A stretch of DNA of 64,000 nucleotides from Euleptes europaea. Lineage: Eukaryota; Chordata; Lepidosauria; Squamata; Sphaerodactylidae. Numbering within the stretch: position 1 is the first letter of the stretch; each line of letters opens with the position of its first letter. Shown piece by piece: positions 43,608 to 49,757 of this stretch. Below the pieces are notes generated by a model that worked only from the letters and a program-made list of their open reading frames with translations, was not told the origin of the DNA and did no database searches. Made by a program: the position numbers and the translations under genes. The stretch lies in assembly GCF_029931775.1 (NCBI RefSeq), contig NC_079325.1, positions 52,374,286 to 52,438,285 of the forward strand. Direction: 5' to 3'.

Positions 43608-46600
43608 TCAGCTCATGAGCAACACCTGCTCTATCCAGCTCTATCCAGTTTCCCACAGTGCGATGTGTTACCGACCTCACAGTTCCTGATATGCAATGAC
43701 TTGCTATCTTGACAAATGCTGCTGCAGTCCGCTTGTTTGTGGGCTTCCTAGAGGCACCTGGCTGGCCACAATAATCAATAAACAAGATTATTATAAAGTT
43801 TATTATATATAATATAATATATAATAAGCTAGTTTAATCTTTTTTAATAAGGCTCCTTTATGTTTAAGAAAACAGACTGCGACTGAAATCTCACCCACAC
43901 AGTAAGACTGCTCTTAAATGCTAAAGCGCACACCGACAGGGGTAGCTAAGTTGGTTGGAAGTTCTGCCCTTTGTACTTCCTCAGAGGAATCCTTACCAGG
44001 GTTCTCCAAGACACTGAGTTACTGCGAGGCTGGGTTTTATATCTTGGGGTGGTGGCAGGAAGAGGAAACGTGCATTTTACATGCGAGCAAGCAGGCAACA
44101 CGCATGTGGGAACACAGAGACCCAGTGCAGGAATGTGACAACTTCAACAAAGGCCCCACTTCCTTTGCTTTCAACCTAATTAATTACTTCCTGTGCTCTT
44201 GTGAGCTGCCAGTTAACTTGTGACACTCATTAATCCATGGGAAATTATACTACTGTGTTCCCCTGGAGAAGCACGGCGCTGACATCCCACTTTTCATTTT
44301 GTAGCCAGCCATCATTTATAAGAACATAAGGACATAAGAAAGCCTCTGCTGGATCAGACCCAGGCCCATCAAGTCCTGCAGTCTGACACAGTGGCCAGCC
44401 AGGTGCCTCTAGGAAACCCACAAACAAGCGGACTGCAGCAGCATTTGTCAAGATAGCAAGTCATTGCATGTCAGGAACACATTGCACTGTGGGAAACTGA
44501 ATAGAGCTGGATAGAGCAGGTGTTGCTCATGAGCTGATGCAAGAAGGTGAAATGGGTGCAATGACTAAGCAAATGAGTCAGCTGTGTGCTGATTGGTTCC
44601 TGTACACCTGAAATGTATAAATGTACTGAGAAATGTAACCAACGCGCGGGAGATAGTTGGTGGAGTGTCGAGAGTGTGTGAGTTGGAGTTTATGCACTGT
44701 CAATAAACAATCACTGGCTTTTTGTAGCTTGGCTGTTTCTGGATTCTATACTAAGGACTCTATAATTAATCCGCCAAGCTCCTCGCGACAGCATTGTCCT
44801 GCCTGTGTTCCACAGCACATAATATAACAGGCATGCTCCTCTGATCCTGGAGATAATAGGTATGCATCATGACTAGTATCCATTTTGACTAGTAGCTATG
44901 AATACCCCTCTCCTCCAGCTATCTCCAGCTTCTGGCATTGCCCTTTAACGCACACCCAGGTACAGCCAAAGTATTATTTTCACAACTAGAAGCTCTCTGC
45001 CACGGAAGCCAGACAACTTATACCTCTGGGTGGGTGAGGCGTGCAAAGTACTAACTACAGCATCATGCAAGAGGCCAGTCAAGCTCATCTCACAGAGGCA
45101 AGCAGTGAAGCAAGAAGAACTAGATTTACTGCTTGCCTCTGGTCACTTGACATTTTTCTGCAGTTCTGTTCTTTCCTTGCACAGCCCCATACCCACAGCT
45201 ACAGACTACAGTAACTGATGGGTAATACAGTAATATTGCAATTGGGTTCTAACGCTTTGAAAAAATTACTCTACCATCAAGCAATGGAACTTCAGCATTC
45301 AGCTGAGACAACTAACCATTGTTATTCTAAAAATCCAGGCTGCATTTCGATGTCAAATTCAACTGTGGTTTATAAATTCCATTTTGAACAAACCCCAGTT
45401 TGGTTGTGATTTTGAATGGAGACAGTCCATCAAATGAAGGCTTATTGGTTGGCACCAAAACAGGCTTGTTAACCACAGTTAGTAGTAACTGTGCTTTTGT
45501 TATAAGGAATTCAGAAACCACAGTTTGTTGTGCAGCAGTAACCTTTGTAGCCACCTGGCTACTGAGACAGCCATATAAGGATTATGTCCTCTTGCTGGCA
45601 CCCTGACCTGGATGGCATGGGCTAGCCCAATCTGGTCAGATCTCAGAAGCTAAGCAGGGTCAGTCCTAGTTAGTATTTAGATGGGAGACTATTGAGGAAG
45701 CCCAGGGTCTGCTCTGAAGCAGGCAATAGCAAACCACCTCTGGTTGTCTCTTGCCTTGAAGACCATATGAGGTCACTATAAGTGGGCTGTGATTTGACAG
45801 CACTTTCCACCATCACCTCTTTGCAGGCAGGAGGAAAGGAGGCAAGAAGCAGCTAAACTAGACTTGGTTCTTTACATCTTGTAGACCAGCCAGGGTTTGT
45901 AGAATGAACCACGGTTTGTTGTCATGTCTGGCTGAAACCTCAATGTGACAACTACATTGCAAGAAGCAGCTAAAGTAGGCTTGATTCTTTACTTCTTGTA
46001 GACCAGCCAGAGTTTGTAGTACGAACCACGGTTTGTTGTCATGTTTGACTGAAACCTCTATGTGACAACTACATTGCGATAGTGGTGATGTCACCAAGAG
46101 CACTTTGGAATGGGCATGACAAAGAACTGCCTCTGTTCTCCAGGCGCTCAATCATATTCCTTGGCACACAGAGAAGATTTGTGCAGATGCGGGCTGCTCC
46201 GGGGACCATCACATTCCCTGATTCCCACCTTGGCCACCTTACCCTCTTAGGATCCAAGTTCAGGGCTTTGGTATAGCAGGTGATTGCTTTTTCCCACTCT
46301 CCCTGGGAGAAAAACTTTTTGCCTTCTTGACAGCTGAGGAAGGAAAGAAAGAGGTAACAGCTAACAGCAAAAATTCATCTTCCTCCTTGACTGATCGGCA
46401 CAAAAGTATCCTAACACCCAAAAAACTGGCAGAAGGAGATACTCACTGCTCCTCTGCTCGCTCATGCAGAATGTTTTCTAAGGCCCCCCATTTGGGGGGG
46501 CTCTTTATATGTCGTAAGGTCTGGGTGGTCCCAAAAATGCGACCCAGGGATTTCTCCCGGGCTTCCTGAAGCTTTTCTTCAGTGACTGCCGTGGGGAAGA

Positions 46601-47015
46601 ATTCCAGGCGAACAGTGGACATTTTGATTTCCTGTGAGGAAAAACAGCTGTAAGCAGGAACAAAGGCTCGGAGCCTCCTCAGAACTCATTATTATTAAGT
46701 AATAGTAATGAAAATGCAGAGCGCTTCCCCTCGATTACTGAGAATGACCACAGCCATCCCCAACGCATCTGGGGCAAAGTGTTTTCTATGTCAGGGAGAA
46801 CAGCTTCAAGACAAGGCCTGACTCTTGTTGGAGTTTTGGTGGGCAGAGCTGTAGGCAGAGCTGCAAGCTTAAAACTTAAATTCTGTTCCAAGGATAACAC
46901 AGTTCTAGCACTGGTATAAATTATGCAAATCAATCAGATCTTCATAATTTCATTCATTTTGCTTCATTCATTCTACACTATTTTTACTACTGTGTTTGTT
47001 AATTTTTTTTAATTG

Positions 47016-47061
<46 letters not shown>

Positions 47062-47868
47062 AAGGGATACAGGAACAGAAAAAAGAGGGAAGGGGAAAAA
47101 AGGTAAAACATATTTCATCTTCCGAGCCTTGGCAAATCATCCTAAAGAGTTTAACATCTTAATTGAGAAAATCTAGTACCATAACTTCTATCATTTGAGC
47201 TAAGCATCTAGACATCTTATATCTCACTAAACTTTTTCTTATAATAAACCCTTGGTTTCTTGATTTTTAAATTGTTTATTTATCCCATAGGTAGTAATCA
47301 CAGAAAGGTTGCCATTTCAAACAAATTCATCTAAATTGTCGTTATTGATACCCGACTTTTCCAAGAACAATTTTGTACAAAGCAGTAAACAACAGCAACC
47401 ATAACACAGTAAAATCAAAACTAAGATTAGAAACCAGCTGTAGATAACCAACATCACAGCAGCCAAACTTTAAATTGTTAAATCACCTAACAGCAGATTT
47501 ATTTATTTCATTTCATTTATACCCCGCTTTTCCGCTCCAATGGCTTACAACACTCTCGTTTTCTCCATTGTCTTCACAACAACCCTGTGAGGTAGGTTAG
47601 GCCCATGATCGCTAAATGGATCCTCCATGATCAGGGGCAGTCTACTTCTGAAAACCATTTGCCAGGAGGAGGGAAACAACAGGCAATGGTGGTTGCCTTT
47701 GTGGGCTTTCTGGGCTGGCCATTGTTGGTAAGAGGACTTTATTTATTTAAAACAAGTCTATGCTGCTTTTCCATCCAACTCAGGGTCTTCAAGGCAGCAA
47801 GCATGTCAAACATTAAAACAGAGTTCAAAATACAAATACATACATACATACATACACATATATATATG

Positions 47869-47903
<35 letters not shown>

Positions 47904-49476
47904 ATAAATAAACAATTACATCAAACATATAAGTGGCCGCTTTCACACATCCAGAATAATGCACTTTCAGTCTACTTTCAATGTGCTTTAACGATCGTTT
48001 GCAAGTGGATTTTGCCATTTCACACAGACCATTTATGCTTGGTAATTAGCAGCGCGTTCCCGGCTGAATTACCCCACATATTTTCTTGAGTTTTTCACAG
48101 TGAACAGTTGTTCAGGAAGTGATGGCGAAGCCGGTGCATATCTGCTTCGCATTACTTAAGAGCCCCTTTAAAGCAACTTTTTGTGTTTGCTCCACCCCTA
48201 CACCGAATAATCCCCTCAAGGAACCATGCAAACTGACAGCCACGTGTTAGCTATGCAAACGGCGGCTGGCTAACGGAAGGAACAAAGGAGCAGGTGAGTG
48301 GGGTGTGAGTGGAATTTCTCCTTTTGCGTCAGGACTGTGAATAGTCATTTTAAAAGCCACATTTTAAAAAAGAGCTTTGAGCGAGCTTCAAAATTGACCC
48401 TGCATAAATGGCCACAGTAAAATTCAGCTGCAAAGTGCATTATTCTGGATGTGTGAAAGCACCCATAGGCACACAACCAGGAAGGAAGTCTTCAACCACT
48501 GGCGGAAGACAATAGAGGGAGGCAGATGAATCTCCCCGGGGAAGGGAGTTCCAAAGTTTTGGCCCCACAACCGAGAAGGCCTTTTCTCAGTAGGGTTGCC
48601 AGCTCTGGGTTGGGAAACACCTGGAGGTTTTGGGGGTGGAGCCTGAAAAGGGCAGGGTTTGGAGAGGGGAGGGACTTCAATGCCATAGAGTCCAATTGCC
48701 AAAGCAGCCATTTTCTCCAGGGGAACTGATCTCTGTTGCCTGGAGATCAGCTGTAATAGGGAAGATCTCCAGCCACCGCAACCCTAATTCACAGGTTCCA
48801 ACTCATTTAGGCAGGGAAACCCAAAGCGAGGCACCCAAAGACGACAGGTGTAGAAAGTTAGGTTCATATGGGAGAAGGCCGTCTTTAAGGATGATGATGG
48901 ACTCTTGGCCTGATCCAGCAGACCCAGGGTTGCCAACTCTAGGCTGGGAAATTTCTGGAGATTCGGGGGTGGAGCCTGGGGGAGGGCAGGATTTAGGGAG
49001 GGGAGAGATCTCAACAGGGTGCAATACTATAGAGCCCCCCTCCAAAGCAGCCATTTCCTCCAGGGGAACTGATCTCTGTTGTCTGGAGTTCAGATGTGAT
49101 TAGGGTTGCCAACCTCCAGGTAGTAGCTGGAGATCTCCTGCTGTTACAACTCACCTCCAACCGGTAGAGATCAGTTCCCCTGGAGGAAGTGGCTGCTTTG
49201 GCAATTGGACTCTCTGAAAATGAAGTCCCTCCTCCCCTCCTCAAGCCCCGCCTTCCTCCGGCTGCGCCCCAAAAATCTCCAGGTATTTCCCAAGCCGGAG
49301 CTGGCAACCCTAGCTGTGATTCCAGGAGACGTCCTGGCCCCACTTGGAGATTGGGACACCTAAGCAGGCCCCCAAGTCCCTTTTCATTCCCGATCGCCCC
49401 TTTCCATTGCCTCTCCTGCGCCTTTCCAGGGGTGTCTCACCTTCCTCTCCCCCCCCTGCTCCTCTCCCTCCTCCAT
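12030..49476 (-). CDS. TTC16: Tetratricopeptide repeat protein 16, 13 coding exons
   Basis: TPR protein of unproven biochemical role, expressed mainly in testis and ciliated tissue in mammals. Coding exons in transcript order: 49476-49441, 46631-46447, 46333-46243, 42441-42298, 40210-40110, 38683-38554, 34891-34677, 31831-31584, 26779-26638, 24291-24126, 18165-18023, 14885-14747 and 12179-12030. All borders are GT/AG, and phases chain perfectly to 1890 nt, 629 residues. TPR units: CQEGKKFFSQGEWEKAI (~75-104), KAEAFLQLCDFQSAALHLRK (~105-136), LYLQGQSLFEQQVYLDALDS (~150-185), then LKINRAIENIPLE, YNDFAVHCYAKGFYEEAVLL, GDCFLKLGELNFAIEDYKQA and a last unit at ~432-482 ending ALLLNP. The short first exon is all acidic and Gly (MEEGEEQ). 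Human TTC16 is much longer because of a Ser/Lys/Gln repeat-rich tail; here the protein ends soon after the TPR array with HWKKFSQGISHF. Orientation towards TOR2A and away from PTRH1 matches mammals. Confidence 0.94.
12720..12900. repeat. Interspersed repeat, internally doubled
   Basis: Two versions of a ~85-bp unit (caggtc...caatggggcttcc...aggaaagtgttcttcgggtt and caggtc...caatggggcttac...aggaaagcgttcttaggatt) lie head to tail in the last TTC16 intron. The class is unknown. Confidence 0.4.
12901..14060. other. TTC16 last intron, mixed old repeats
   Basis: At 13190-13320 lies a short repeat (ggctcggggtgggtaacaac) shared with 19665-19800. At 13637-13735 lies a repeat with cagtagcaccttaaagacta, also found at 27020. 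The remainder shows nothing I recognise. Confidence 0.4.
14067..14278 (-). mobile_element. tRNA-headed SINE (family D), minus strand
   Basis: On the minus strand it starts aggggctgtggctcagtggt, with a tRNA-like box A and then box B ggttcaatcc. It ends in the body that reads ttcagtataaggcaacttca. Further copies are at 38250 and 61470. Confidence 0.8.
15190..15285 (+). mobile_element. SINE family A tail fragment
   Basis: Only the 3' part is present: gattgtaagccgctttgatt through aaaaaccaactgttcttctc. Confidence 0.65.
15290..16530. other. TTC16 intron, no feature recognised
   Basis: The sequence is AT-rich. I see no exon-like splice-bounded reading frame and no repeat I can name. Confidence 0.4.
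16537..16815. mobile_element. MITE with ~65-bp inverted ends and 5-bp duplication
   Basis: The left end agggggttaccacactttgt mirrors the right end acaaagtgcagtaaccccct, and both arms continue through cagcgatgtattaagagttt. Flanking gactg occurs at 16532-16536 and 16816-16820. The left arm contains a second, slightly diverged copy of its own ~65-bp segment (16556 and 16621). Confidence 0.7.
16821..17319. other. TTC16 intron, nothing recognised
   Basis: I see no coding block, RNA gene or named repeat here. Confidence 0.4.
17320..17880 (-). mobile_element. CR1 LINE 3' end with ORF2 C-terminus
   Basis: Minus-strand translation gives RRRLRGDMIEVYKIMHGL, ending with LPQDMLMAANLEGFKRG, the conserved CR1 ORF2 tail. 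The CR1 3' UTR follows to 17330. Confidence 0.9.
18166..18678. other. TTC16 intron upstream of exon 11
   Basis: Apart from the exon 11 acceptor at 18166-18180 I recognise nothing. Confidence 0.35.
18679..19099 (+). mobile_element. hAT-like non-autonomous transposon with intact termini
   Basis: The left terminus caggggtggggaacgtcagg and right terminus ggttccccacccctg are inverted repeats. The flanks aattagat and ttctagat match at 5 of 8 positions, a decayed hAT-size duplication. It is the same family as 63-465. Confidence 0.8.
19215..19535 (-). mobile_element. CR1 LINE 3' end, minus strand
   Basis: gaacataagaaaggccatgc through ggggcagggagttccacaaa (plus strand) is the reverse of the CR1 tail. 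Confidence 0.85.
19658..19800. repeat. TTTG tract plus short interspersed repeat
   Basis: A tract of tttg units (19658-19679) is followed by ctgggctcagggcggctaac, which resembles the sequence at 13240. Confidence 0.5.
20006..20763 (+). mobile_element. TAGGGTTGCC-family MITE interrupted by another repeat
   Basis: The left piece runs agggttgccaggtccctctt to gttgtaatagcag. The right piece resumes at agtacctggaggttggcaac. About 585 bp of unrelated sequence (20153-20740) lies between. Confidence 0.7.
20153..20740. mobile_element. Unclassified repeat inserted in a MITE
   Basis: It is bounded by MITE sequence on both sides. It starts with a small hairpin (atacaagaag/cttcttgtat) and contains ctgaaga (20317-20323) followed by a short hairpin and gaaacg, again similar to a hammerhead core. 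I do not recognise the class. Confidence 0.5.
20790..20998 (+). mobile_element. Possible LTR fragment
   Basis: A tataaag box near 20816 and aataaa near 20941 are spaced as in an LTR, followed by sequence resembling a U5 end. The family is unknown and no partner LTR is seen. Treated as a possible fossil only. Confidence 0.25.
21006..21202 (-). mobile_element. TAGGGTTGCC-family MITE
   Basis: The ends tagggttgccaactgcgag and accgggcaacccta are intact. The orientation is reversed relative to 48591. Confidence 0.8.
21588..21890 (-). mobile_element. tRNA-headed SINE (family A), minus strand
   Basis: The tail agagttggtttttatatgct lies at the left and the head ccgctcttaaccactacacc at the right. Confidence 0.85.
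21950..22440 (-). mobile_element. Two adjacent CR1 LINE 3' fragments
   Basis: 21950-22235 carries gttggatcagacccatggtc and cagtggccaagcagatgccc. 22245-22440 starts a second CR1 subfamily with atagaatcacagagttggga and ccagccccctgcacaatgca. Both are in minus orientation. Confidence 0.75.
22441..23370. other. TTC16 intron, nothing firmly recognised
   Basis: An aataaa near 22596 followed by gt-rich sequence could be an old LTR remnant, but no second landmark supports it. There is no host exon here. Confidence 0.3.
23375..23570 (-). mobile_element. 5S rRNA-headed SINE, minus strand
   Basis: Read on minus, the head resembles 5S rRNA (agcctgatcctgctagctcg, then a grade of gattaatatttggaggggag). 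The tail gttgccataagtcagcagca is shared with RTE-type LINEs. It is more diverged than the other copies. Confidence 0.6.
24555..24892 (+). mobile_element. CR1 LINE 3' end
   Basis: It starts at gaactccctgccccaggacg with ORF2 C-terminal codons (VMAANLEGFKREVD-like) and ends cagggcttttcttatgttct. Confidence 0.85.
25075..25315 (-). mobile_element. tRNA-headed SINE with RTE-type tail, minus strand
   Basis: The head (right end) matches SINE family A, including ggttcgattccccactcctc. The 3' part (left end) is instead the tail that reads gttgccataaatcggatgcg on minus and ends in a CA repeat, the same tail as the 5S SINEs and the LINE at 49758. This is the layout of the described squamate Sauria SINEs. 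Confidence 0.75.
25500..25650 (-). mobile_element. 5S rRNA-headed SINE, minus strand, head part
   Basis: Minus strand: agatctcggaagctaagcag, gggagaccaccaaggaatac. These are 5S rRNA boxes A and IE/C. The RTE-type tail is missing. Confidence 0.8.
25685..26240 (-). repeat. MIR/CORE-SINE-like repeat split by a hairpin element
   Basis: The left part has tcctcacaacaaccatgtga. The right part has cttgcccaaggttacacagc and gtcgaacctgggcctcccag, the MIR-like core. The hairpin at 25819-26104 separates them. Similar fragments lie at 34940, 47498 and 55862. Confidence 0.5.
25819..26104. mobile_element. Hairpin (foldback) element with ~110-bp arms
   Basis: The left arm ggccttttatgtagggacat...gcgaggcgac-type sequence is mirrored by gaggcgacctctgat... 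to gcataaaaggcc on the right. It is a non-autonomous DNA transposon of unknown superfamily. Confidence 0.7.
27020..27122. repeat. Repeat shared with 13637-13735
   Basis: gagtccagtagcatcttaaa, gaccaacaagatttccaggg and cttttgagagtcaaagctct are common to both loci. The class is unknown. Confidence 0.5.
27185..27477 (-). repeat. 3' LTR of the gypsy element
   Basis: It is 293 bp, starting tgttaagtccgc and ending tataaca in plus orientation. It is near-identical to 30707-31006. Confidence 0.9.
30707..31006 (-). repeat. 5' LTR of the gypsy element
   Basis: It is 300 bp, starting tgttaagtccgc and ending caaaaca in plus orientation. Confidence 0.9.
31072..31277 (+). mobile_element. 5S rRNA-headed SINE with RTE-type tail
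   Basis: The head contains the 5S internal promoter words (cctgatctcgtc, ctaagcagggtcagccctgg, ggatgggacaccaccaagga). The 3' part is gtcgccataagtcggctgcg, ending in a CA repeat. It is flanked by acacatgaagc at 31061-31071 and 31278-31288, an 11-bp duplication typical of LINE-driven insertion. Confidence 0.88.
31850..33195. other. TTC16 intron 7, nothing recognised
   Basis: About 1.3 kb without an exon, named repeat or RNA gene that I can see. An LTR relic is possible in the 32.2-33.1 kb part but has no supporting landmarks. Confidence 0.35.
33196..33610 (+). mobile_element. LINE ORF2 C-terminal fragment
   Basis: The open frame includes RFQHRPMEQWCCPCSA and ESITHIVLQCEFYDEIR, a C-x2-C...H-x4-C finger found at the end of several non-LTR ORF2 proteins. 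The related fragment at 52708 has the same DHILLDCPFYE-type motif. It is not a host gene, and the clade is unassigned. Confidence 0.6.
33900..34066. repeat. Tandem repeat, ~87 bp x 2
   Basis: gttaatccatctcctgccca (33904) and gttaatcggtctcctgccca (33991) begin two copies, both continuing through ttagcatagccaaaggagtg. Confidence 0.7.
34128..34336 (+). mobile_element. TAGGGTTGCC-family MITE
   Basis: The left end gggttgccagatccctcttc and right end cctggaggttggcaacccta are as in 48591. Confidence 0.8.
34940..35105 (-). repeat. MIR/CORE-SINE-like fragment
   Basis: ccattttatcctcaaaacat, gcgaggtaggttgggctgac and gaggtttgaacttgggtctt follow the MIR-like layout. Confidence 0.45.
35108..35360 (+). mobile_element. 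tRNA-headed SINE (family A)
   Basis: The head agccagcatggtgtagtggt and tail taaaaaccaactcg are present. It directly follows the MIR-like fragment. Confidence 0.85.
35750..35985 (+). mobile_element. tRNA-headed SINE (family A), 3'-incomplete
   Basis: The head gccagtgtggtgtagtggtt is present. It stops at ggggagggtaagggaaggt without the usual aaccaactc tail. The extra gagcggtggaatctg segment marks a longer subfamily. Confidence 0.8.
36150..37620. repeat. Scattered MITE fragments in TTC16 intron 6
   Basis: Pieces of the TAGGGTTGCC family or a close relative are at about 36150-36270, 36790-36880 and 37555-37620 (for example ggagatcagttgtaattctg). The rest is unrecognised, including an inverted pair around 37240-37440 (cccaaactgtgctccaagga against ctccatgactcaaaatgttt). 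Confidence 0.4.
37620..37850 (-). mobile_element. CR1 LINE 3' fragment, minus strand
   Basis: ctggtccagcatcctgtttc, gtagccaaccagatgcttcc and aaaagccactcttccatgaa match the subfamily at 21950. Confidence 0.65.
37855..38080 (+). mobile_element. tRNA-headed SINE with RTE-type tail
   Basis: The head is family A (gagtttgattccccgctcct), but the 3' part is gtcaccataagtcagccgtg, then acttgatggcactta. It is the plus-strand counterpart of the copy at 25075. Confidence 0.8.
38250..38468 (-). mobile_element. SINE family D, minus strand
   Basis: gaacacatgaagctgccttc (left, 3' end) to ctctgccactgagccacagc (right, tRNA-like head). Confidence 0.8.
38792..39000. mobile_element. Hairpin element with ~53-bp arms
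   Basis: The left end agcctcgctgttttcaatgg mirrors the right end ccattgaaaacagagaggct. The arms run to gcctttaaa. It is a non-autonomous foldback element adjoining a tagggttgcca MITE terminus at 38776. Confidence 0.75.
39001..39720. other. TTC16 intron 5, GC-rich then AT-rich, unrecognised
   Basis: 39010-39350 is GC-rich and open in several frames, but codon-like structure and homology are absent. 39350-39720 is AT-rich. I see no gene. Confidence 0.4.
39721..39881. mobile_element. Hairpin element with ~65-bp arms
   Basis: gggcgaaaacgcatggtcac (left) mirrors gtgaccatgcgtttttaccc (right), with arms continuing through ctcctttattc and cagccaggattcag. Confidence 0.75.
40430..40855 (+). mobile_element. 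CR1 LINE 3' end
   Basis: It contains the ORF2 tail gtggaactccctgccccagg and gaaggctttaagaggggagt. It ends ccagcagggcttttctttat. Confidence 0.88.
40864..40945. mobile_element. Short palindromic MITE (~80 bp)
   Basis: gctaagcagagttacaccca mirrors gcataactctgctcaggatg around the centre taatgtcaatgg. Confidence 0.6.
41070..41420 (+). mobile_element. LINE (CR1/L2-like) ORF2 C-terminal fragment
   Basis: The codons read YKALHGLSPSYM at the start, followed by a LERVRNAPTLRAFHKLCETE-like end. This is the pattern seen at the C-terminus of CR1/L2-type ORF2 proteins. Confidence 0.5.
41421..42066. other. TTC16 intron 4, nothing recognised
   Basis: 41480-41700 may be the 3' end of the LINE fragment before it. 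I see no exon or RNA gene. Confidence 0.35.
42068..42253 (-). mobile_element. TAGGGTTGCC-family MITE, 45 bp from exon 4
   Basis: It starts taggtttgccaacctccagg and ends agagttggcgaccctaa. It sits just past the exon 4 splice donor of TTC16. Confidence 0.7.
42580..42905 (-). mobile_element. tRNA-headed SINE (family A), minus strand
   Basis: gagttggttttttatatgcc (tail) to cgctcttaaccactacacca (head). Confidence 0.85.
42906..43537. other. TTC16 intron 3, GC-rich, nothing recognised
   Basis: Open frames here lack splice context or homology. Confidence 0.35.
43538..43604. repeat. (AT)n microsatellite, ~33 units
   Basis: An uninterrupted AT tract, ending exactly where the inverted-duplication arm begins. 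Confidence 0.95.
43605..43769 (-). repeat. Left arm of an inverted duplication (CR1 plus LTR junction)
   Basis: The reverse complement of this segment matches 44391-44540, including the exact CR1/solo-LTR junction (cttgctatcttgacaaatgc). One ~15-bp insertion distinguishes the arms. Confidence 0.8.
44320..44920 (-). mobile_element. CR1 LINE 3' end split by a solo LTR
   Basis: The CR1 pieces 44320-44455 and 44791-44920 are contiguous parts of one copy (gactgcagcagcatt, then gtcctgcctgtgttccacag). Confidence 0.85.
44456..44790 (+). mobile_element. Solo LTR fossil
   Basis: 335 bp, TG...CA (tgtcaagatagcaag to ctcctcgcgaca), flanked by the 5-bp duplication gcatt. A TATA-like tataaatg and a caataaac poly(A) signal lie in LTR-like order. 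No internal region remains. The orientation is judged from the poly(A) signal and the family is unknown. Confidence 0.8.
44921..45606. other. TTC16 intron 3, nothing firm
   Basis: 45380-45540 has loosely inverted words around caaactgtggtt and accacagttt, possibly an old palindromic repeat. Confidence 0.3.
45607..45825 (+). mobile_element. 5S rRNA-headed SINE
   Basis: ctcagaagctaagcagggtc and gatgggagactattgagg represent the 5S boxes. The tail gtcactataagtgggctgtg, then atttgacagcacttt, follows. Confidence 0.85.
45843..46076. repeat. Tandem duplication, 117 bp x 2
   Basis: Units start caagaagcagctaaa at 45843 and 45960 and both run to gtgacaactacattg. They lie 170 bp past TTC16 exon 3 in its intron. 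Confidence 0.85.
47018..47058. repeat. (GT)n microsatellite
   Basis: About 20 GT units. Confidence 0.95.
47059..47815. other. TTC16 intron 1, mostly unrecognised
   Basis: 47498-47605 is MIR/CORE-like (cacaacaaccctgtgaggta). The rest shows no named element. Confidence 0.35.
47830..47904. repeat. Compound CATA/TA/TG microsatellite
   Basis: catacata, then tatata and a TG run. Confidence 0.9.
47936..48464. mobile_element. Non-autonomous DNA transposon, ~530 bp
   Basis: The ends gctttcacacatccagaata and tattctggatgtgtgaaagc are inverted repeats of ~28 bp. There is no transposase frame inside. Confidence 0.75.
48591..48786 (+). mobile_element. TAGGGTTGCC-family MITE, near-full copy
   Basis: It runs from tagggttgccagctctggg to ccaccgcaaccctaa. 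The flanks tttctcag and attcacag agree at 6 of 8 positions, consistent with a hAT-size duplication. Confidence 0.85.
48926..49366 (+). mobile_element. MITE split by a sibling copy
   Basis: The left piece is agggttgccaactctaggct to gttcagatgtgat. The right piece is gctgtgattccaggagacgt to gagattggga. Confidence 0.75.
49101..49312 (-). mobile_element. Complete MITE nested in the copy at 48926
   Basis: It is flanked by gatgtgat (49093-49100) and gctgtgat (49313-49320), an 8-bp duplication with one mismatch. Confidence 0.85.
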
Positions 49477-49620
49477 GCCTCCCGCCGCTGCAGCTCCGGA
49501 CTGGCGTCTCCCCGTTGCTAAGTAAACCCAGCTGCTGATGCTGCCGGCTCCGCAGCCGTTGCTACCCTAGGACCCGCCGCTAGAGGGAGCAAGGGAGTCC
49601 GACGAAGCGCTCTTTGCAAT
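49437..49620 (-). promoter_or_regulatory. TTC16 promoter and first exon region
   Basis: A GC-rich block surrounds the 36-nt first coding exon (49441-49476). The minus strand has no TATA box. It is the only CpG-rich block upstream of exon 2. Confidence 0.6.
49514..49527 (-). promoter_or_regulatory. Candidate RFX X-box
   Basis: The minus strand reads GTTTACTTAGCAAC, an X-box-like imperfect palindrome (consensus GTTGCC AT GGYAAC) with a good AGCAAC half-site, ~40 bp upstream of the TTC16 ATG. A second AGCAAC half-site is at ~49557-49562. RFX sites mark ciliary and testis genes. Confidence 0.45.
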
Positions 49621-49757
49621 CATGATCCTTGGAGTGGGGGGGCTGGCTGGTGAAGGTGGGGGGAAGAGGGTCAAGCTGCAAAGAGAGTGGGAAATCTGTT
49701 AGGATCTGAAACTTACTTAATTAATCTGCTACCATTCAGGGTGATGGATCTTGGTTT

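Noticed and set aside
43453-43785. Open frame with a long Ile-Tyr repeat
   Set aside because: It is the AT microsatellite read as codons.
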